Below the pieces are notes generated by a model, which saw only the letters and a program-made list of their open reading frames with translations, had not been told where the DNA came from and made no database searches. DNA of 64,000 nucleotides, from contig NZ_FOAV01000007.1 of NCBI RefSeq assembly GCF_900109745.1, positions 1 to 64,000 of the forward strand, given 5' to 3'. This stretch comes from Roseateles sp. YR242. GTDB lineage: Bacteria > Pseudomonadota > Gammaproteobacteria > Burkholderiales > Burkholderiaceae_C. The position numbers and the translations under genes were made by a program. Shown here in pieces: positions 7,035 through 15,214 of this stretch (the first letter of the stretch is position 1; each line of letters starts with the position of its first letter).

Positions 7035-7433
7035 ATGGACAACGACCTCTTCTTCACCATCAACCCCGGCTCCGCCGAACCCATCTACCGCCAACTGGTG
7101 GAGCAGCTCCGCCGCCGCGTGGCGAGCGGGCAATTGGTGGCCGGTCAGGAAATCCCATCTGTTCGGGAGCTGGCGCAGGCATTGGCTGTGCACCCGATGA
7201 CCATTTCCAAGGCCTTTGGCCTGATGGAAGCGGAAGGCTTGCTGGAGCGCCGGCGTGGGCTACCCATGGTGGTGGCAGCGCAGCACCAGAAAGCCATGCG
7301 GACCCGCTCCCGCGTGGAGCTGTTGCGCCCCGTGCTGGAAAAGGCCGCCGCCGAGGCGCGGCAGCTGGAGTTGCCGCAAGACCAGGTGCTGGCACTGTTC
7401 AAGAGCCTGTTGCAGGACCAGGGAGACGCATGA
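7035..7433 (+). CDS. YtrA-subfamily GntR transcriptional regulator
   Basis: 132 aa. A winged HTH fills residues 8-76 (EPIYRQLVEQLRRRV, then IPSVRELAQALAVHPMTISK), followed by a short helical tail of about 55 residues instead of a large effector domain. That architecture defines the YtrA group, whose members usually repress an adjacent ABC transporter operon and respond to cell-envelope stress or antibiotics. The stop overlaps the ATP-binding-protein start (ATGA), so the genes are one operon. The palindrome at 7004-7025 is the likely operator. Confidence 0.85.
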   Translation: MDNDLFFTINPGSAEPIYRQLVEQLRRRVASGQLVAGQEIPSVRELAQALAVHPMTISKAFGLMEAEGLLERRRGLPMVVAAQHQKAMRTRSRVELLRPVLEKAAAEARQLELPQDQVLALFKSLLQDQGDA

Positions 7434-8356
7434 TGACGCAGACATTGAGCCTCGACGCCGCCGACCCGGCGGCCAGCCAGACCACCGTGGGCCAACCCCC
7501 CGTGCGCGCCATGGGCGTACGCCTGCACTTCAAGGGCCATGGGCCGGTGCTGAATGGCCTGGACTGGACGCTGCAGCCCGGCCAGGTGGTCGGCCTGCTC
7601 GGCCGCAATGGCGCCGGCAAGACCACATTGCTGGAAACCGTGCTCGGGCTGCGCGAACCGGAGTTCGGCCAGGTGCAACTCTTCGGTGAGCCTGCCCTGA
7701 CGCCGAGCGACGCCTTGAGGGCTCGTCTGGGCTACGTGCCGCAGCAATCCGATCTCTTCGAGGAGTTCACTGCCGACCAGTTGCTGCGGTACTTCCGCAG
7801 CTTCTATCCGCGCTGGAACGAGGCCAAGGTGGATGGGTTGATGTCGCGATGGGAGATCCCGCGCAACCGCAGCATCGCCAAGCTCTCCCAGGGGCAGCAG
7901 CAGCGGCTCTCCATCATTCGTGCCCTGGCGCATGAGCCAGACCTGCTGGTGCTGGACGAGCCCGTGGCCAGCCTGGACCCGCTAGGCCGACGCGACTTCC
8001 TGCGTGAGCTGGTGGAACAGGTACTGGACCGGGGCACCACCGTGCTGTTCTCCACCCACATCCTGTCGGACCTGGAGCGGGTGGCCTTCAACATCGCCTT
8101 CCTCAGTGGCGGCAAGATTGCCTTGCAGGCGCCGCAGGATGCGTTGGCGGAAGAGGTGCGGCTGCTGATCGGGGACGATCCACGCGTTCGAGACACCGCG
8201 AAACGCCACAACGGCCGTGTGCTGACCCAGCGTGAAGGCAAGGGCGCTGTGCGTTGGCTGGTGCGCTTTCCCGCCGATCAGGTTCCGCAAGGTGATGCCG
8301 GCCTGCGCTGCGAAGCGCTCGGGTTGGAAGACCTGTTTGTGGAACTGACGCAATGA
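7430..8356 (+). CDS. ABC transporter ATP-binding protein
   Basis: 308 aa. Walker A is GRNGAGKTT (58-66), Q-loop Q105, signature LSQGQ (152-156), Walker B LLVLDEP (172-178) and switch His 210. After the nucleotide-binding domain comes a C-terminal extension of about 80 residues, as in CcmA/YtrB-type export ATPases. I start at the ATG at 7430 because it overlaps the regulator's stop; the open frame continues upstream only in shadow of the regulator. It powers the membrane protein encoded next. The substrate cannot be told from sequence. Confidence 0.85.
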   Translation: MMTQTLSLDAADPAASQTTVGQPPVRAMGVRLHFKGHGPVLNGLDWTLQPGQVVGLLGRNGAGKTTLLETVLGLREPEFGQVQLFGEPALTPSDALRARLGYVPQQSDLFEEFTADQLLRYFRSFYPRWNEAKVDGLMSRWEIPRNRSIAKLSQGQQQRLSIIRALAHEPDLLVLDEPVASLDPLGRRDFLRELVEQVLDRGTTVLFSTHILSDLERVAFNIAFLSGGKIALQAPQDALAEEVRLLIGDDPRVRDTAKRHNGRVLTQREGKGAVRWLVRFPADQVPQGDAGLRCEALGLEDLFVELTQ

Positions 8357-9843
8357 GCGCCGTCCTGACCGAGGCAAAACCGTCCGGCGGTCATGCACAG
8401 ATCTTCCGCGTTGTCCTGCGTGCCACGCGGCTCATGGGCGGCCTCCTGTTGTTCCTCCTCGTGCTGCTGCTGGTGCTGGTCGCATTCTTTGGCGGCCGCG
8501 AGTCGCTGACGGCCGCCGCAGGCCCCGCCAGCGCACTGGCGATGGGCGGCTTGTGGTGGGTGGCCTTCTTTGCACTGCTGGCGCAGAACCATCCGGTGGC
8601 GGCGCGGCTGGTGCCAGGCCAGTTGAAGCAGCTGCGCGAAGTGGCCGTGGTTGTGTTTCTTGGCGTCTCGGCATCGTGTGGCGCCGTGCTGGCGCTCACA
8701 GGCCTCCCCGGGCCGGCATGGACCATTGCGGCTGGCGTGGCATTCACAGCGCTGGCGATGGCCACCCGATGGCCTTGGCTGTGGGTGGCCGTCTGGGTGG
8801 TCCCGGCAACGGCCGCCTGGTGGGTGCCGAGTGATGCCCGGGCATGGATGTGGCTACGTGCTGTGCACATCTATGAAGAACAGCCCGTCTCCATGGCCGC
8901 CTTTGTCCTGGTGATGATGGCCATGGTGATCTGGCGGCTGTTCCAGGCGGGCGGACCGGCCCACGAGCGAAGCTGGCGACGTGCTCAGCTGATGCAGCGT
9001 CTGACGCGCAACCAGGTGGGGAATGGACGTTCCGTGACCGCGCTGTCGGGCGGATTCGCCATCGTGTCCGTCCGCGCGTTCTCCTGGCTTCGGACACTCT
9101 GGCAGGAGCATCTGATCCGCTCGGGTCGGCCGACCGCAAGGTCTGTGGTGGCACGTGCGGAGCTGGGCGCGAATCCCCACTCGCACTGGTCATTGGTGGT
9201 GGGGTCTTCTGCGTTGGTGCTGGGCATGATCTTCCTCGCGATCGCCGTCACACTCGTGGTGCTGGGTGGCCGCGTGAATGAGGGCATGCGCAGCGCGGCG
9301 CAAGGCCTGGCGTTTGGCGTCATCGGCATGCTGGTGAATCCATCCTTGTCGGCGGCCACCATCCTGTTCAAGCGTCGTCGCGAGCAGGGGCTGCTGCTGT
9401 TGCTTCCCGGGCTCCCGCGCGGCGCGGCGCTGAACCGTCAGCTCGCACGGCGGCAGTTGACGCAGTATGTGCTGTGTTGGGCCACGGGCATGGCAGCGGT
9501 GCTGGCGCTTGAGGCGCTGACCCAGTTCACTGCCAAGGACCATGGCGGCCCCTCCTTCCTCATCGGCTGGGCCTTCAACTATGCCGCGCTCACCCTTCCG
9601 CTGGGCGTGGTGCAGTGGCGCGACTGGTCGGTCCAACGTCAGCCCAACAACTCGGCGACGGTGTTGTACATGCTGGCCGTCATGGGCGGCATGGTGCTTC
9701 TGAGCATGTTGTCCGGGCCATTGCACCTCACGCATGTTCGCGTGCTGGCGCTGTCGGTATGCCTCACTGCTGTGCTGGCGGTCTGGCGCTGGCCGGTGGT
9801 GACGCGGAGTGCCAGCTTCTGGCCGGTGGGGCGCTGGTCCTGA
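8353..9843 (+). CDS. ABC transporter membrane protein
   Basis: 496 aa, starting at the ATG overlapping the ATPase stop (ATGA). About ten to twelve hydrophobic segments are visible, for example LMGGLLLFLLVLLLVLVAFF near 30-50 and several pairs after residue 280. A hydrophilic region near 195-265 has many Arg. It has no recognisable extracytoplasmic domain. Its position last in a YtrA-regulated operon makes it the permease of the exporter. Function in peptide or antibiotic resistance is the family expectation, not shown here. Confidence 0.75.
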   Translation: MSAVLTEAKPSGGHAQIFRVVLRATRLMGGLLLFLLVLLLVLVAFFGGRESLTAAAGPASALAMGGLWWVAFFALLAQNHPVAARLVPGQLKQLREVAVVVFLGVSASCGAVLALTGLPGPAWTIAAGVAFTALAMATRWPWLWVAVWVVPATAAWWVPSDARAWMWLRAVHIYEEQPVSMAAFVLVMMAMVIWRLFQAGGPAHERSWRRAQLMQRLTRNQVGNGRSVTALSGGFAIVSVRAFSWLRTLWQEHLIRSGRPTARSVVARAELGANPHSHWSLVVGSSALVLGMIFLAIAVTLVVLGGRVNEGMRSAAQGLAFGVIGMLVNPSLSAATILFKRRREQGLLLLLPGLPRGAALNRQLARRQLTQYVLCWATGMAAVLALEALTQFTAKDHGGPSFLIGWAFNYAALTLPLGVVQWRDWSVQRQPNNSATVLYMLAVMGGMVLLSMLSGPLHLTHVRVLALSVCLTAVLAVWRWPVVTRSASFWPVGRWS

Positions 9844-9856
9844 GTCGAGCCAGCGC
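9831..9856 (+). terminator. Hairpin over the permease stop codon
   Basis: GCGCTGG / CCAGCGC, 7-bp arms with a 12-nt loop that contains the stop codon. There is no T tract. It may end the GntR-ABC operon. Confidence 0.4.
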
Positions 9857-9942
9857 CTGGTCGCGTCAGATGTTGAGCGACTCCCGGAACACCACCGAAC
9901 CCCATGAGCTCGGGGCCGCGGTTACGGGGAGTGCCCCGGACC

Positions 9943-10488
9943 TCAGATCGGCAACTCGGTGTAGTACTTGCCGCCGTGGAAGATCAGCGGCTGGGCTTGT
10001 TCCATCCGGGAACTGGCCTCCACTTCGCCCACGAAGATGACGTGGTCGCCTTCCTCGTACTGGCTGCGGTTGGCGCATTCGAATACCGCTGCGCAGCCTT
10101 CCAGAACGGGTGCCCCTCCGCAGCCTTCGCGCCATGCCACACCGGCAAAACGGTCGATGTCTCGGGTGGCGAAGCGTTGGGCGAGGTCCTTCTGGTCCGC
10201 TGCCAGGATATTGATGGCGTAGTGCGATCCCCGGCTGAACACCGGCATGGAGCCCGCCCGGCGCGCCAGACTCCACAGCACCAGCGGCGGGGAGAGGGAG
10301 ACCGAATTGAAGGAATTGGCCGTCAGACCCACCAGGGTGCCGTCCTCGGCCCGGGCGGTCACGATGGTGACGCCAGTGGCAAACATGCCGAGGGCTGCAC
10401 GGAACTGCTGAGGGTCCAGCGGCGACGGGCAGACCGGGGCGGGGCCGTTGGCCACCACGATGGGGGAGGGGGAAGGCGACTGGGACAT
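9943..10488 (-). CDS. Flavin reductase family protein
   Basis: 181 aa. The flavin-reductase-like domain runs from about residue 25: FRAALGMFATGVTIVTAR, then GLTANSFNSVSLSPPLVLWSL, which forms the FMN-binding split barrel, and a C-terminal HVIFVGEVEA. Relatives supply reduced FMN/FAD to a partner monooxygenase, or act alone as NAD(P)H:FMN reductases. No partner monooxygenase gene is adjacent. The first 20 residues are Pro/Ser-rich and probably disordered. It is convergent with the ABC operon. Confidence 0.85.
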   Translation of the reverse strand: MSQSPSPSPIVVANGPAPVCPSPLDPQQFRAALGMFATGVTIVTARAEDGTLVGLTANSFNSVSLSPPLVLWSLARRAGSMPVFSRGSHYAINILAADQKDLAQRFATRDIDRFAGVAWREGCGGAPVLEGCAAVFECANRSQYEEGDHVIFVGEVEASSRMEQAQPLIFHGGKYYTELPI

Positions 10489-10663
10489 GATTGAGCGTAT
10501 TGTCGCTTCCCCTGAATTCCCCGTGCTGAATGCCTTATTACCGATGGGTCGTCGGGCACGCCCCTGGCCCGTCGTCCTCCCAGGGGCACTGTTCGCAAAT
10601 ACTGTCTATCGCGCAGGCTACAGCTGCGTTCTGCCCCCCAGGTCGCGTCTTTAGAATGGCGTC

Positions 10664-11641
10664 ATGGATGATGATTTCGGCCCGGACGGCACGCCGTCGC
10701 TCGCTTGCGCACCGTCCCACGGTTTTGGTTACTGCAGCTGCGGTGACCCGCGCACCCCTGCTTCAACTTCTGCCGTCTCTTCCACCCCGACGACCCGCCG
10801 GCTGTTCACCCGTCTGCTGGGTGCCGCGGGTGGCCTGGCCCTCACGCCAGTTTGGGCACGGGACGGCGTGGATGTGGGCAAGGAAAGCTGGGCCACCAAG
10901 CTGGTCTCCGCCGAGCAGGTGGAGGCCGCCGGCCAGACCCAGTACGCCACCATGATGAAAGAGGCCCAGCAGAAGCGCGTGCTGGCCCCGCCGAACGACC
11001 CCCAGGTGCAGCGCCTGCGCTTCATCGCACAGCGGATCATTCCCTTGACCGGCACCTGGAACCGGCGTGCCGAGCAGTGGAAGTGGGAGGTGAACGTACT
11101 GGCGACTGCCGAGATCAACGCCTTCTGCATGCCCGGCGGCAAGATCGCCTTCTACGACGGCATCCTGCGCAAGCTGCAACTGACCGACGACGAGGTCGCG
11201 ATGGTCATGGGGCACGAGATCGCCCATGCCTTGCGAGAACATGCGCGGGAGCGGATGGGCAAGTCCGCCGCCACCAACATCGGTGCGGACTTGGTGTCGT
11301 CCCTCTTCGGCCTGGGTGACCTCGGTCGCACGGTGGTGGGCGTGGGCGGTCAGTTGCTCAAGCTACGGTTCAGCCGCGAGGACGAATCCGAGGCGGATCT
11401 GGTGGGTATGGAGCTGGCGGCGCGGGCGGGTTACGACCCGGCGGCGGGCATCACGCTCTGGGAAAAGATGGCACAGGCGTCCAAGGGGGCGCCGCCGCAG
11501 TTCATCTCCACACACCCTTCCGGCCCCACGCGGATCGACGACATCCGCCGGTCCTTGCCCAAGGTGCAGGGGCTGTATCAGCGGGCGGAGAAGCCCCCGC
11601 AGCGGTTTGCGCCACCGCCAGCGGCAGCGCAGAAGAAGTAG
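10664..11641 (+). CDS. M48-family zinc metalloprotease
   Basis: 325 aa. The zinc motif HEIAH is at 184-188 with the downstream glutamate in ESEAD (about 243), followed by the conserved ISTHPSGPTRI stretch. Relatives (Oma1/LoiP/YcaL type) degrade misfolded envelope proteins. Upstream lies TTRRLFTRLLGAAGGLAL (43-60), a signal-like segment starting with twin arginines; the preceding 40 residues, with four Cys, are unusual for a signal peptide, so the true start could be internal. The C-terminal tail is Pro/Ala/Lys-rich. Confidence 0.85.
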   Translation: MDDDFGPDGTPSLACAPSHGFGYCSCGDPRTPASTSAVSSTPTTRRLFTRLLGAAGGLALTPVWARDGVDVGKESWATKLVSAEQVEAAGQTQYATMMKEAQQKRVLAPPNDPQVQRLRFIAQRIIPLTGTWNRRAEQWKWEVNVLATAEINAFCMPGGKIAFYDGILRKLQLTDDEVAMVMGHEIAHALREHARERMGKSAATNIGADLVSSLFGLGDLGRTVVGVGGQLLKLRFSREDESEADLVGMELAARAGYDPAAGITLWEKMAQASKGAPPQFISTHPSGPTRIDDIRRSLPKVQGLYQRAEKPPQRFAPPPAAAQKK

Positions 11642-11667
11642 CTGTCAGCGCCGTAGCTGGCCGTGTC

Positions 11668-12315
11668 TTAGCCCCAGCGGCCGCCGACGAACGGGTTGCT
11701 GCGCTTCTCTTCGCCGAAGCTGCTTTCCGGGCCGTGGCCGGGGATGAAGACCGTGTCGTCCCCCATGGGCCACAACCGCTCCGTGATGGAGCGGATCAGC
11801 GTGTCATGGTGCCCGCCGGGGAAATCCGTGCGGCCGATGCTGCCGGCAAACAGCACGTCACCCACAAAGCAGCGTTGGGCGCTGGCGGAGTGGAACACCA
11901 CGTGGCCCGGTGTATGGCCGGGGCAGTGGCGCACCGCCAAGGTTTCCTGACCGATGCGAACCTGGTCGCCATCCGCCAACCATCGCGTGGGTGTGAACAT
12001 CTCTGCGGCCGGGAAGCCGAACATGGCCGATTGCTGAGGCAGTGAGCTGATCCAGAACTGGTCCCCTTCCTGCGGGCCCACGATGGGCAGGCTGTCTTCC
12101 CGCGCCCACTGGCCGGCGCCTCCCGCATGGTCGATGTGCGCATGCGTGAGCCAGATGGCTTTCATGGTCACACCCAGGGCCTGCACGGCCGCCTTGAGCC
12201 GAGGGACCTCACCGCCCGGGTCGATGACGGCTGCCTCCATGGTGGCGTCACACCAGACGATGGAGCAGTTCTGCTGGAAGGGGGTGACGGGAATGGTTTG
12301 GTAGCGGAGCGGCAT
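11668..12315 (-). CDS. MBL-fold metallo-hydrolase (glyoxalase II-like)
   Basis: 215 aa. The dinuclear metal site THAHIDH lies at 57-63, followed by HCPGHTPGH and GDVLFAGSIGRTD, the order seen in YcbL/glyoxalase II-like hydrolases. These act on thioesters such as S-lactoylglutathione, but the exact substrate is uncertain. I start at MPLRYQTIPV (ATG at 12315). The in-frame extension upstream runs into an IS inverted repeat only 25 bases away, so the native promoter may have been replaced or altered. Confidence 0.85.
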   Translation of the reverse strand: MPLRYQTIPVTPFQQNCSIVWCDATMEAAVIDPGGEVPRLKAAVQALGVTMKAIWLTHAHIDHAGGAGQWAREDSLPIVGPQEGDQFWISSLPQQSAMFGFPAAEMFTPTRWLADGDQVRIGQETLAVRHCPGHTPGHVVFHSASAQRCFVGDVLFAGSIGRTDFPGGHHDTLIRSITERLWPMGDDTVFIPGHGPESSFGEEKRSNPFVGGRWG

Positions 12316-12340
12316 GGTGGTGGTGTGAAGTTCGGAATTA

Positions 12341-12356
12341 AGGAACCTCTGCATAA
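12341..12356 (+). repeat. Solitary IS terminal inverted repeat
   Basis: AGGAACCTCTGCATAA differs by one base from GGGAACCTCTGCATAA, which forms both arms of the palindrome at 19481-19527. It is probably the outer end of an IS5/IS1182-type element whose interior has been lost. It lies just upstream of the MBL gene and directly abuts the truncated toxin remnant. Confidence 0.55.
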
Positions 12357-12857
12357 CGTGGGGCGCGAAGGTACTTGTGCTGCGGGGACCGTTGGTCCGC
12401 TAATCGCTGTTCCAGCGGCTGGATGGCTTGGAGGGACCGCGCTTGGAAGAGCTATCCTTGCCTCCGCCGGATTTGGAGCCGAAGTTCAAAGCCTGAGGGA
12501 AGGTTTCCCTCCGGGAGGGGGGTTTTTGGGAAAGGAATCGGTGCGCCAGGCAAGGTGGGGGGAAACGCACTCAACGCCCTCGGTGGGGAACCTCAGAGTT
12601 TCTTCATGGCCAGTCAGGGTAAGCGGTTTGTGGACCAACTGGTGAACGGTATCGCGCATGAGTCGAAGGTGGGTTACACGACGTTGACGAGCGACATCAG
12701 GATCCAGATCGTAAAAGACGTAGAGCTCATGCAAACCAAGCAAATCCAAGGAGCGTCCTGGCGCTTTTTCCAGAGCCCCGTGACAGGTCGAGGGGGACCC
12801 TCAGGCCCGCTGCGAGAGGCGCTGGAGAACAATGACATCAAAGTCGTCATTCACTGA
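12357..12857 (+). pseudogene. C-terminal remnant of a polymorphic (Rhs/CDI-type) toxin
   Basis: The 3' part (frame ending at 12857) encodes GGNALNALGGEPQSFFMASQ, then FVDQLVNGIAHESKVGYTTL, KDVELMQTKQIQGASW and a final NNDIKVVIH. I recognise this as a nuclease-type toxin C-terminus of the kind attached to Rhs, CdiA and other secreted delivery proteins; HESK gives an E-x-K motif typical of PD-(D/E)xK-like folds. The delivery part is absent. The upstream codons (a hydrophobic AGTVGPLIAVPAAGWLGGTA) lie in a different frame; the two frames meet near the G/T homopolymers at 12516-12527. The immunity gene follows after 3 bases. Confidence 0.6.
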
Positions 12858-12860
12858 CCT

Positions 12861-13433
12861 ATGACTTACGAACAGATAAAACCGCCGTTCACGCTCAAAT
12901 TCAAGGAGATGTCCAAGAAGGAACTGAAGGACTACTTTGCTTGGTTCCAAAGTGTGATACCCCAGCGATATGAAGAGTTGACAAGGGAGGTGCAGCAACT
13001 CCCTCAGTTCGCTGATTGGCAGTCGGATGGCTCGCCTGCATCCTTGGATGCTCTAGGGGAGTGGTTCGCGTTGCAGGTTGAGGTGCAGCCTCGCACCGCC
13101 GAAGAGGTCGCAGAGATCGAATCTCGTTCCGAATTTGCAATCGGGATTTCGGGGGAGGAGCTTACGAGTCGCACCTTCTCGCTGGCGATGGATGTCGGCA
13201 TGTACCTCAGTCAGGTCTTCCTCAAGAATAATCCGCTCCTCCGCTGGGACCAGCCCTTTGGCAACAGGAAGTTTGTTGACTATGGCCAGCCCGTTCTTGC
13301 CGGTTTCGGGCCAGTCCCCTTCAATCCTGTCCGAATGACGGTGACACTTGTTTACGGCCTCGCTAGTAAAAAGGAAGGCGGGCGCGGCCTTGCGGAGCTA
13401 TATCTCATTTGGACGAAGCTCATCAGACCCTGA
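12861..13433 (+). CDS. Probable immunity protein of the adjacent toxin remnant
   Basis: 190 aa, beginning MTYEQIKPPFTLKFKEMSKK, 3 bases after the toxin stop. It is acidic, cytoplasmic and without signal peptide or membrane segment. Conserved-looking blocks are YFAWFQSVIPQR, SLDALGEWFALQVE and DVGMYLSQVF. The position directly behind a polymorphic-toxin C-terminus and the sequence style match known partners that bind and neutralise this toxin class. The gene is intact although the toxin is broken, so it may now act as an orphan immunity gene against kin. Function is inferred from pairing. Confidence 0.65.
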   Translation: MTYEQIKPPFTLKFKEMSKKELKDYFAWFQSVIPQRYEELTREVQQLPQFADWQSDGSPASLDALGEWFALQVEVQPRTAEEVAEIESRSEFAIGISGEELTSRTFSLAMDVGMYLSQVFLKNNPLLRWDQPFGNRKFVDYGQPVLAGFGPVPFNPVRMTVTLVYGLASKKEGGRGLAELYLIWTKLIRP

Positions 13434-13435
13434 CT

Positions 13436-13735
13436 GCCACGCCAGCAACGACACACACGAGTCCACGAGCGATCCCGACAGCCGGCTGTGTCGCAAGGGC
13501 AAGACGGCGAGCGAGTTGCGCTTCATGGGTCACACGTTGATGGACAACCGCCATGGCTTGATCGTGAATGCCCGAGTCACCCCGGCCGATGGTCATGCCG
13601 AGCGGCAAGCCGCGCTGAGCATGGTGAGCGACGCTCGCCAGAGCAACCCGCAGGCCATGATCACGCTGGGGGCGGACAAGGGATACGACGCTACAGAGTT
13701 CGTTCAAGACCTGCAGCAGATTCAAAGTCCCTACA
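13436..13735 (+). pseudogene. IS5/IS1182-type transposase fragment
   Basis: About 100 codons in one frame: HESTSDPDSRLCRKGKTASE, then FMGHTLMDNRHGLIVNARVT, HAERQAALSM and TLGADKGYDATEFVQDL. These are the middle blocks of DDE transposases of the IS5/IS1182 type, with the second catalytic Asp in LGADKGYD. The N-terminus, the C-terminal Glu region and the ends are missing. Reading frame and orientation run from the end of the immunity gene, whose stop lies only a few bases away. Confidence 0.75.
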
Positions 13736-13845
13736 ACTCAAAGAAATCCGCCTGCTCTTCCTCAAATGGAGTGGCGACGTGGGTTTGCTCCGGATGCCAT
13801 TCTCCTTGTCGGATCGACAATCACCTACAGACAACGCTTTGATCC

Positions 13846-14289
13846 ATGACTGATTTTTGGTCAGAACGCCCTGCGCGCCCCGCCGATGCCGCCCTTGTGG
13901 CTGCCCACGGCTGTTACCGGCCTGAGGACAGACATCGCTGTTCCGACTACGCCACTTGGGTACAGCCGCGCCTTGAGGCTGGGCGCTATCTTGGTCTGTT
14001 CGCGGTGGTGGAGGATGTCGTCATTGCTGGAGCCGGCATCGTGCTCCTGGACTGGGGACCTACCCGATCCAATCCGTCGGGCCAGATGGGACGGGTCGTG
14101 AATGTCTTTACCGAGGAGCCATTTCGCCGCAAGGGCATCGCCCGCTCTTTGTTGAGCGATCTCATGTCGCGCTGCGAAGCGCTCGGCGTCCGCGAATTCA
14201 ACCTGGGTGCAACGACCGACGGTCGGCCGTTGTATCAGTCATTAGGTTTCGTGGACTATGCCGCTGAGATGCGGCGCCGCGCCCCCTGA
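13846..14289 (+). CDS. GNAT-family N-acetyltransferase
   Basis: 147 aa. The acetyl-CoA-binding motif appears as VNVFTEEPFRRKGIARSLL (about 86-104), followed by LGATTDGRPLYQSLGF, the usual strand-loop-helix end of GNAT domains. The length equals a single GNAT domain. The substrate is unknown. The gene starts just beyond the IS fragment, so its promoter region is partly of IS origin. Confidence 0.85.
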   Translation: MTDFWSERPARPADAALVAAHGCYRPEDRHRCSDYATWVQPRLEAGRYLGLFAVVEDVVIAGAGIVLLDWGPTRSNPSGQMGRVVNVFTEEPFRRKGIARSLLSDLMSRCEALGVREFNLGATTDGRPLYQSLGFVDYAAEMRRRAP

Positions 14290-14378
14290 ACGTAGGCAAT
14301 CAGCCCGGCGGCGGCCCCGGGCTGGTCAACGGCATTGTTGTTCGAGGTCATGAACCTTCAACGAATCGGAGAAACATC

Positions 14379-14882
14379 TTGCATCCCCATCCACTCATTG
14401 CTTTGGCAGCAGGCGTTGCGCTTGCCGGGTGCGCCGCACCGCCCAGTCCGCCCATGGCGGCAGTGCCGCATGACGCTGCCTGTGTCCAGAGCTCGGATGA
14501 CGTGAAGCAGGTAGCGAATATCCGTCGTCAGTTGTGGACAGCGCTCAACCAGGGCAATCTCGATGCCACCATGGCGCTGCTGGATCAGAGGGCCGTTCTG
14601 GTCGGCCCGGATGTGAACGGCGCCGAGCCATTGGCCAACGCTGTTGGCACACCGGGTCAGATTCATGACTTCTTGGCCACGAAGGTGATGGCGGCAGGTT
14701 ATCAGTTCAACCTGGTCGGGGGCCATGGGCTTGTAGCGCTGGATTGCAACGTCGCGGTTGCGGCGGAGAAGACCAAGGTCAGTCGCGATGGCAATGCGTC
14801 AGAGATGATCATCAGTACGACCTTGAAAAAAACGGACGGTCATTGGCAACTCTGGCTTCTCAATCTCGGAAAGCTGCCCTGA
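14379..14882 (+). CDS. Putative lipoprotein with NTF2/SnoaL-like fold
   Basis: 167 aa from a TTG start preceded by GGAGAAA. The N-terminus HPHPLIALAAGVALAGC is a lipoprotein signal with lipobox LAGC. The mature part has a helix with LWTALNQGNLDATMALLDQR, then beta strands ending in DGHWQLWLLNLGKLP, the pattern of NTF2/SnoaL/DUF4440-type domains. It is probably anchored to the outer membrane. The substrate or partner is unknown. Confidence 0.65.
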   Translation: MHPHPLIALAAGVALAGCAAPPSPPMAAVPHDAACVQSSDDVKQVANIRRQLWTALNQGNLDATMALLDQRAVLVGPDVNGAEPLANAVGTPGQIHDFLATKVMAAGYQFNLVGGHGLVALDCNVAVAAEKTKVSRDGNASEMIISTTLKKTDGHWQLWLLNLGKLP

Positions 14883-15214
14883 TCCCAACCGGCCGATCAG
14901 GCCTGCGCAGCAGGAGGTCATACCCCAAGCCGGGGCGAGAACTCCGCCGCCTCCGCCCATCTGGAAGAACCGGTGCTGATCACTCTCACCGGTGGGTGGT
15001 CGTGCGTTGAAGTGCGGTTAAGTGCCGTTGAATCGCCTCATCGGAAAGTTCTTCCTGCGATTCCTCAATACCGGTGTGGATTACCGATTCCGCCAGGGAT
15101 CTCGATTGCTGTAGCTGTCAGGGATTAGCCACCGAATCAATATGACGCCAAGCAGGACCCACATGTCGTGGTGGCTGCGGCGGCATCGGCCTCATTCTTG
15201 CAGAGAGCTACACC
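14883..15214. other. Intergenic region upstream of the catalase
   Basis: About 330 bases. It must carry the catalase promoter, but no well-spaced sigma-70 pair was found. No gene or strong hairpin is visible. Confidence 0.4.

Noticed and set aside
12517-12529. Programmed -1 frameshift signal in the toxin remnant
   Set aside because: The zero-frame codons are GGG TTT TTG, which do not fit the X-XXY-YYZ rule, and the gene has already lost its 5' part. A plain indel is simpler.
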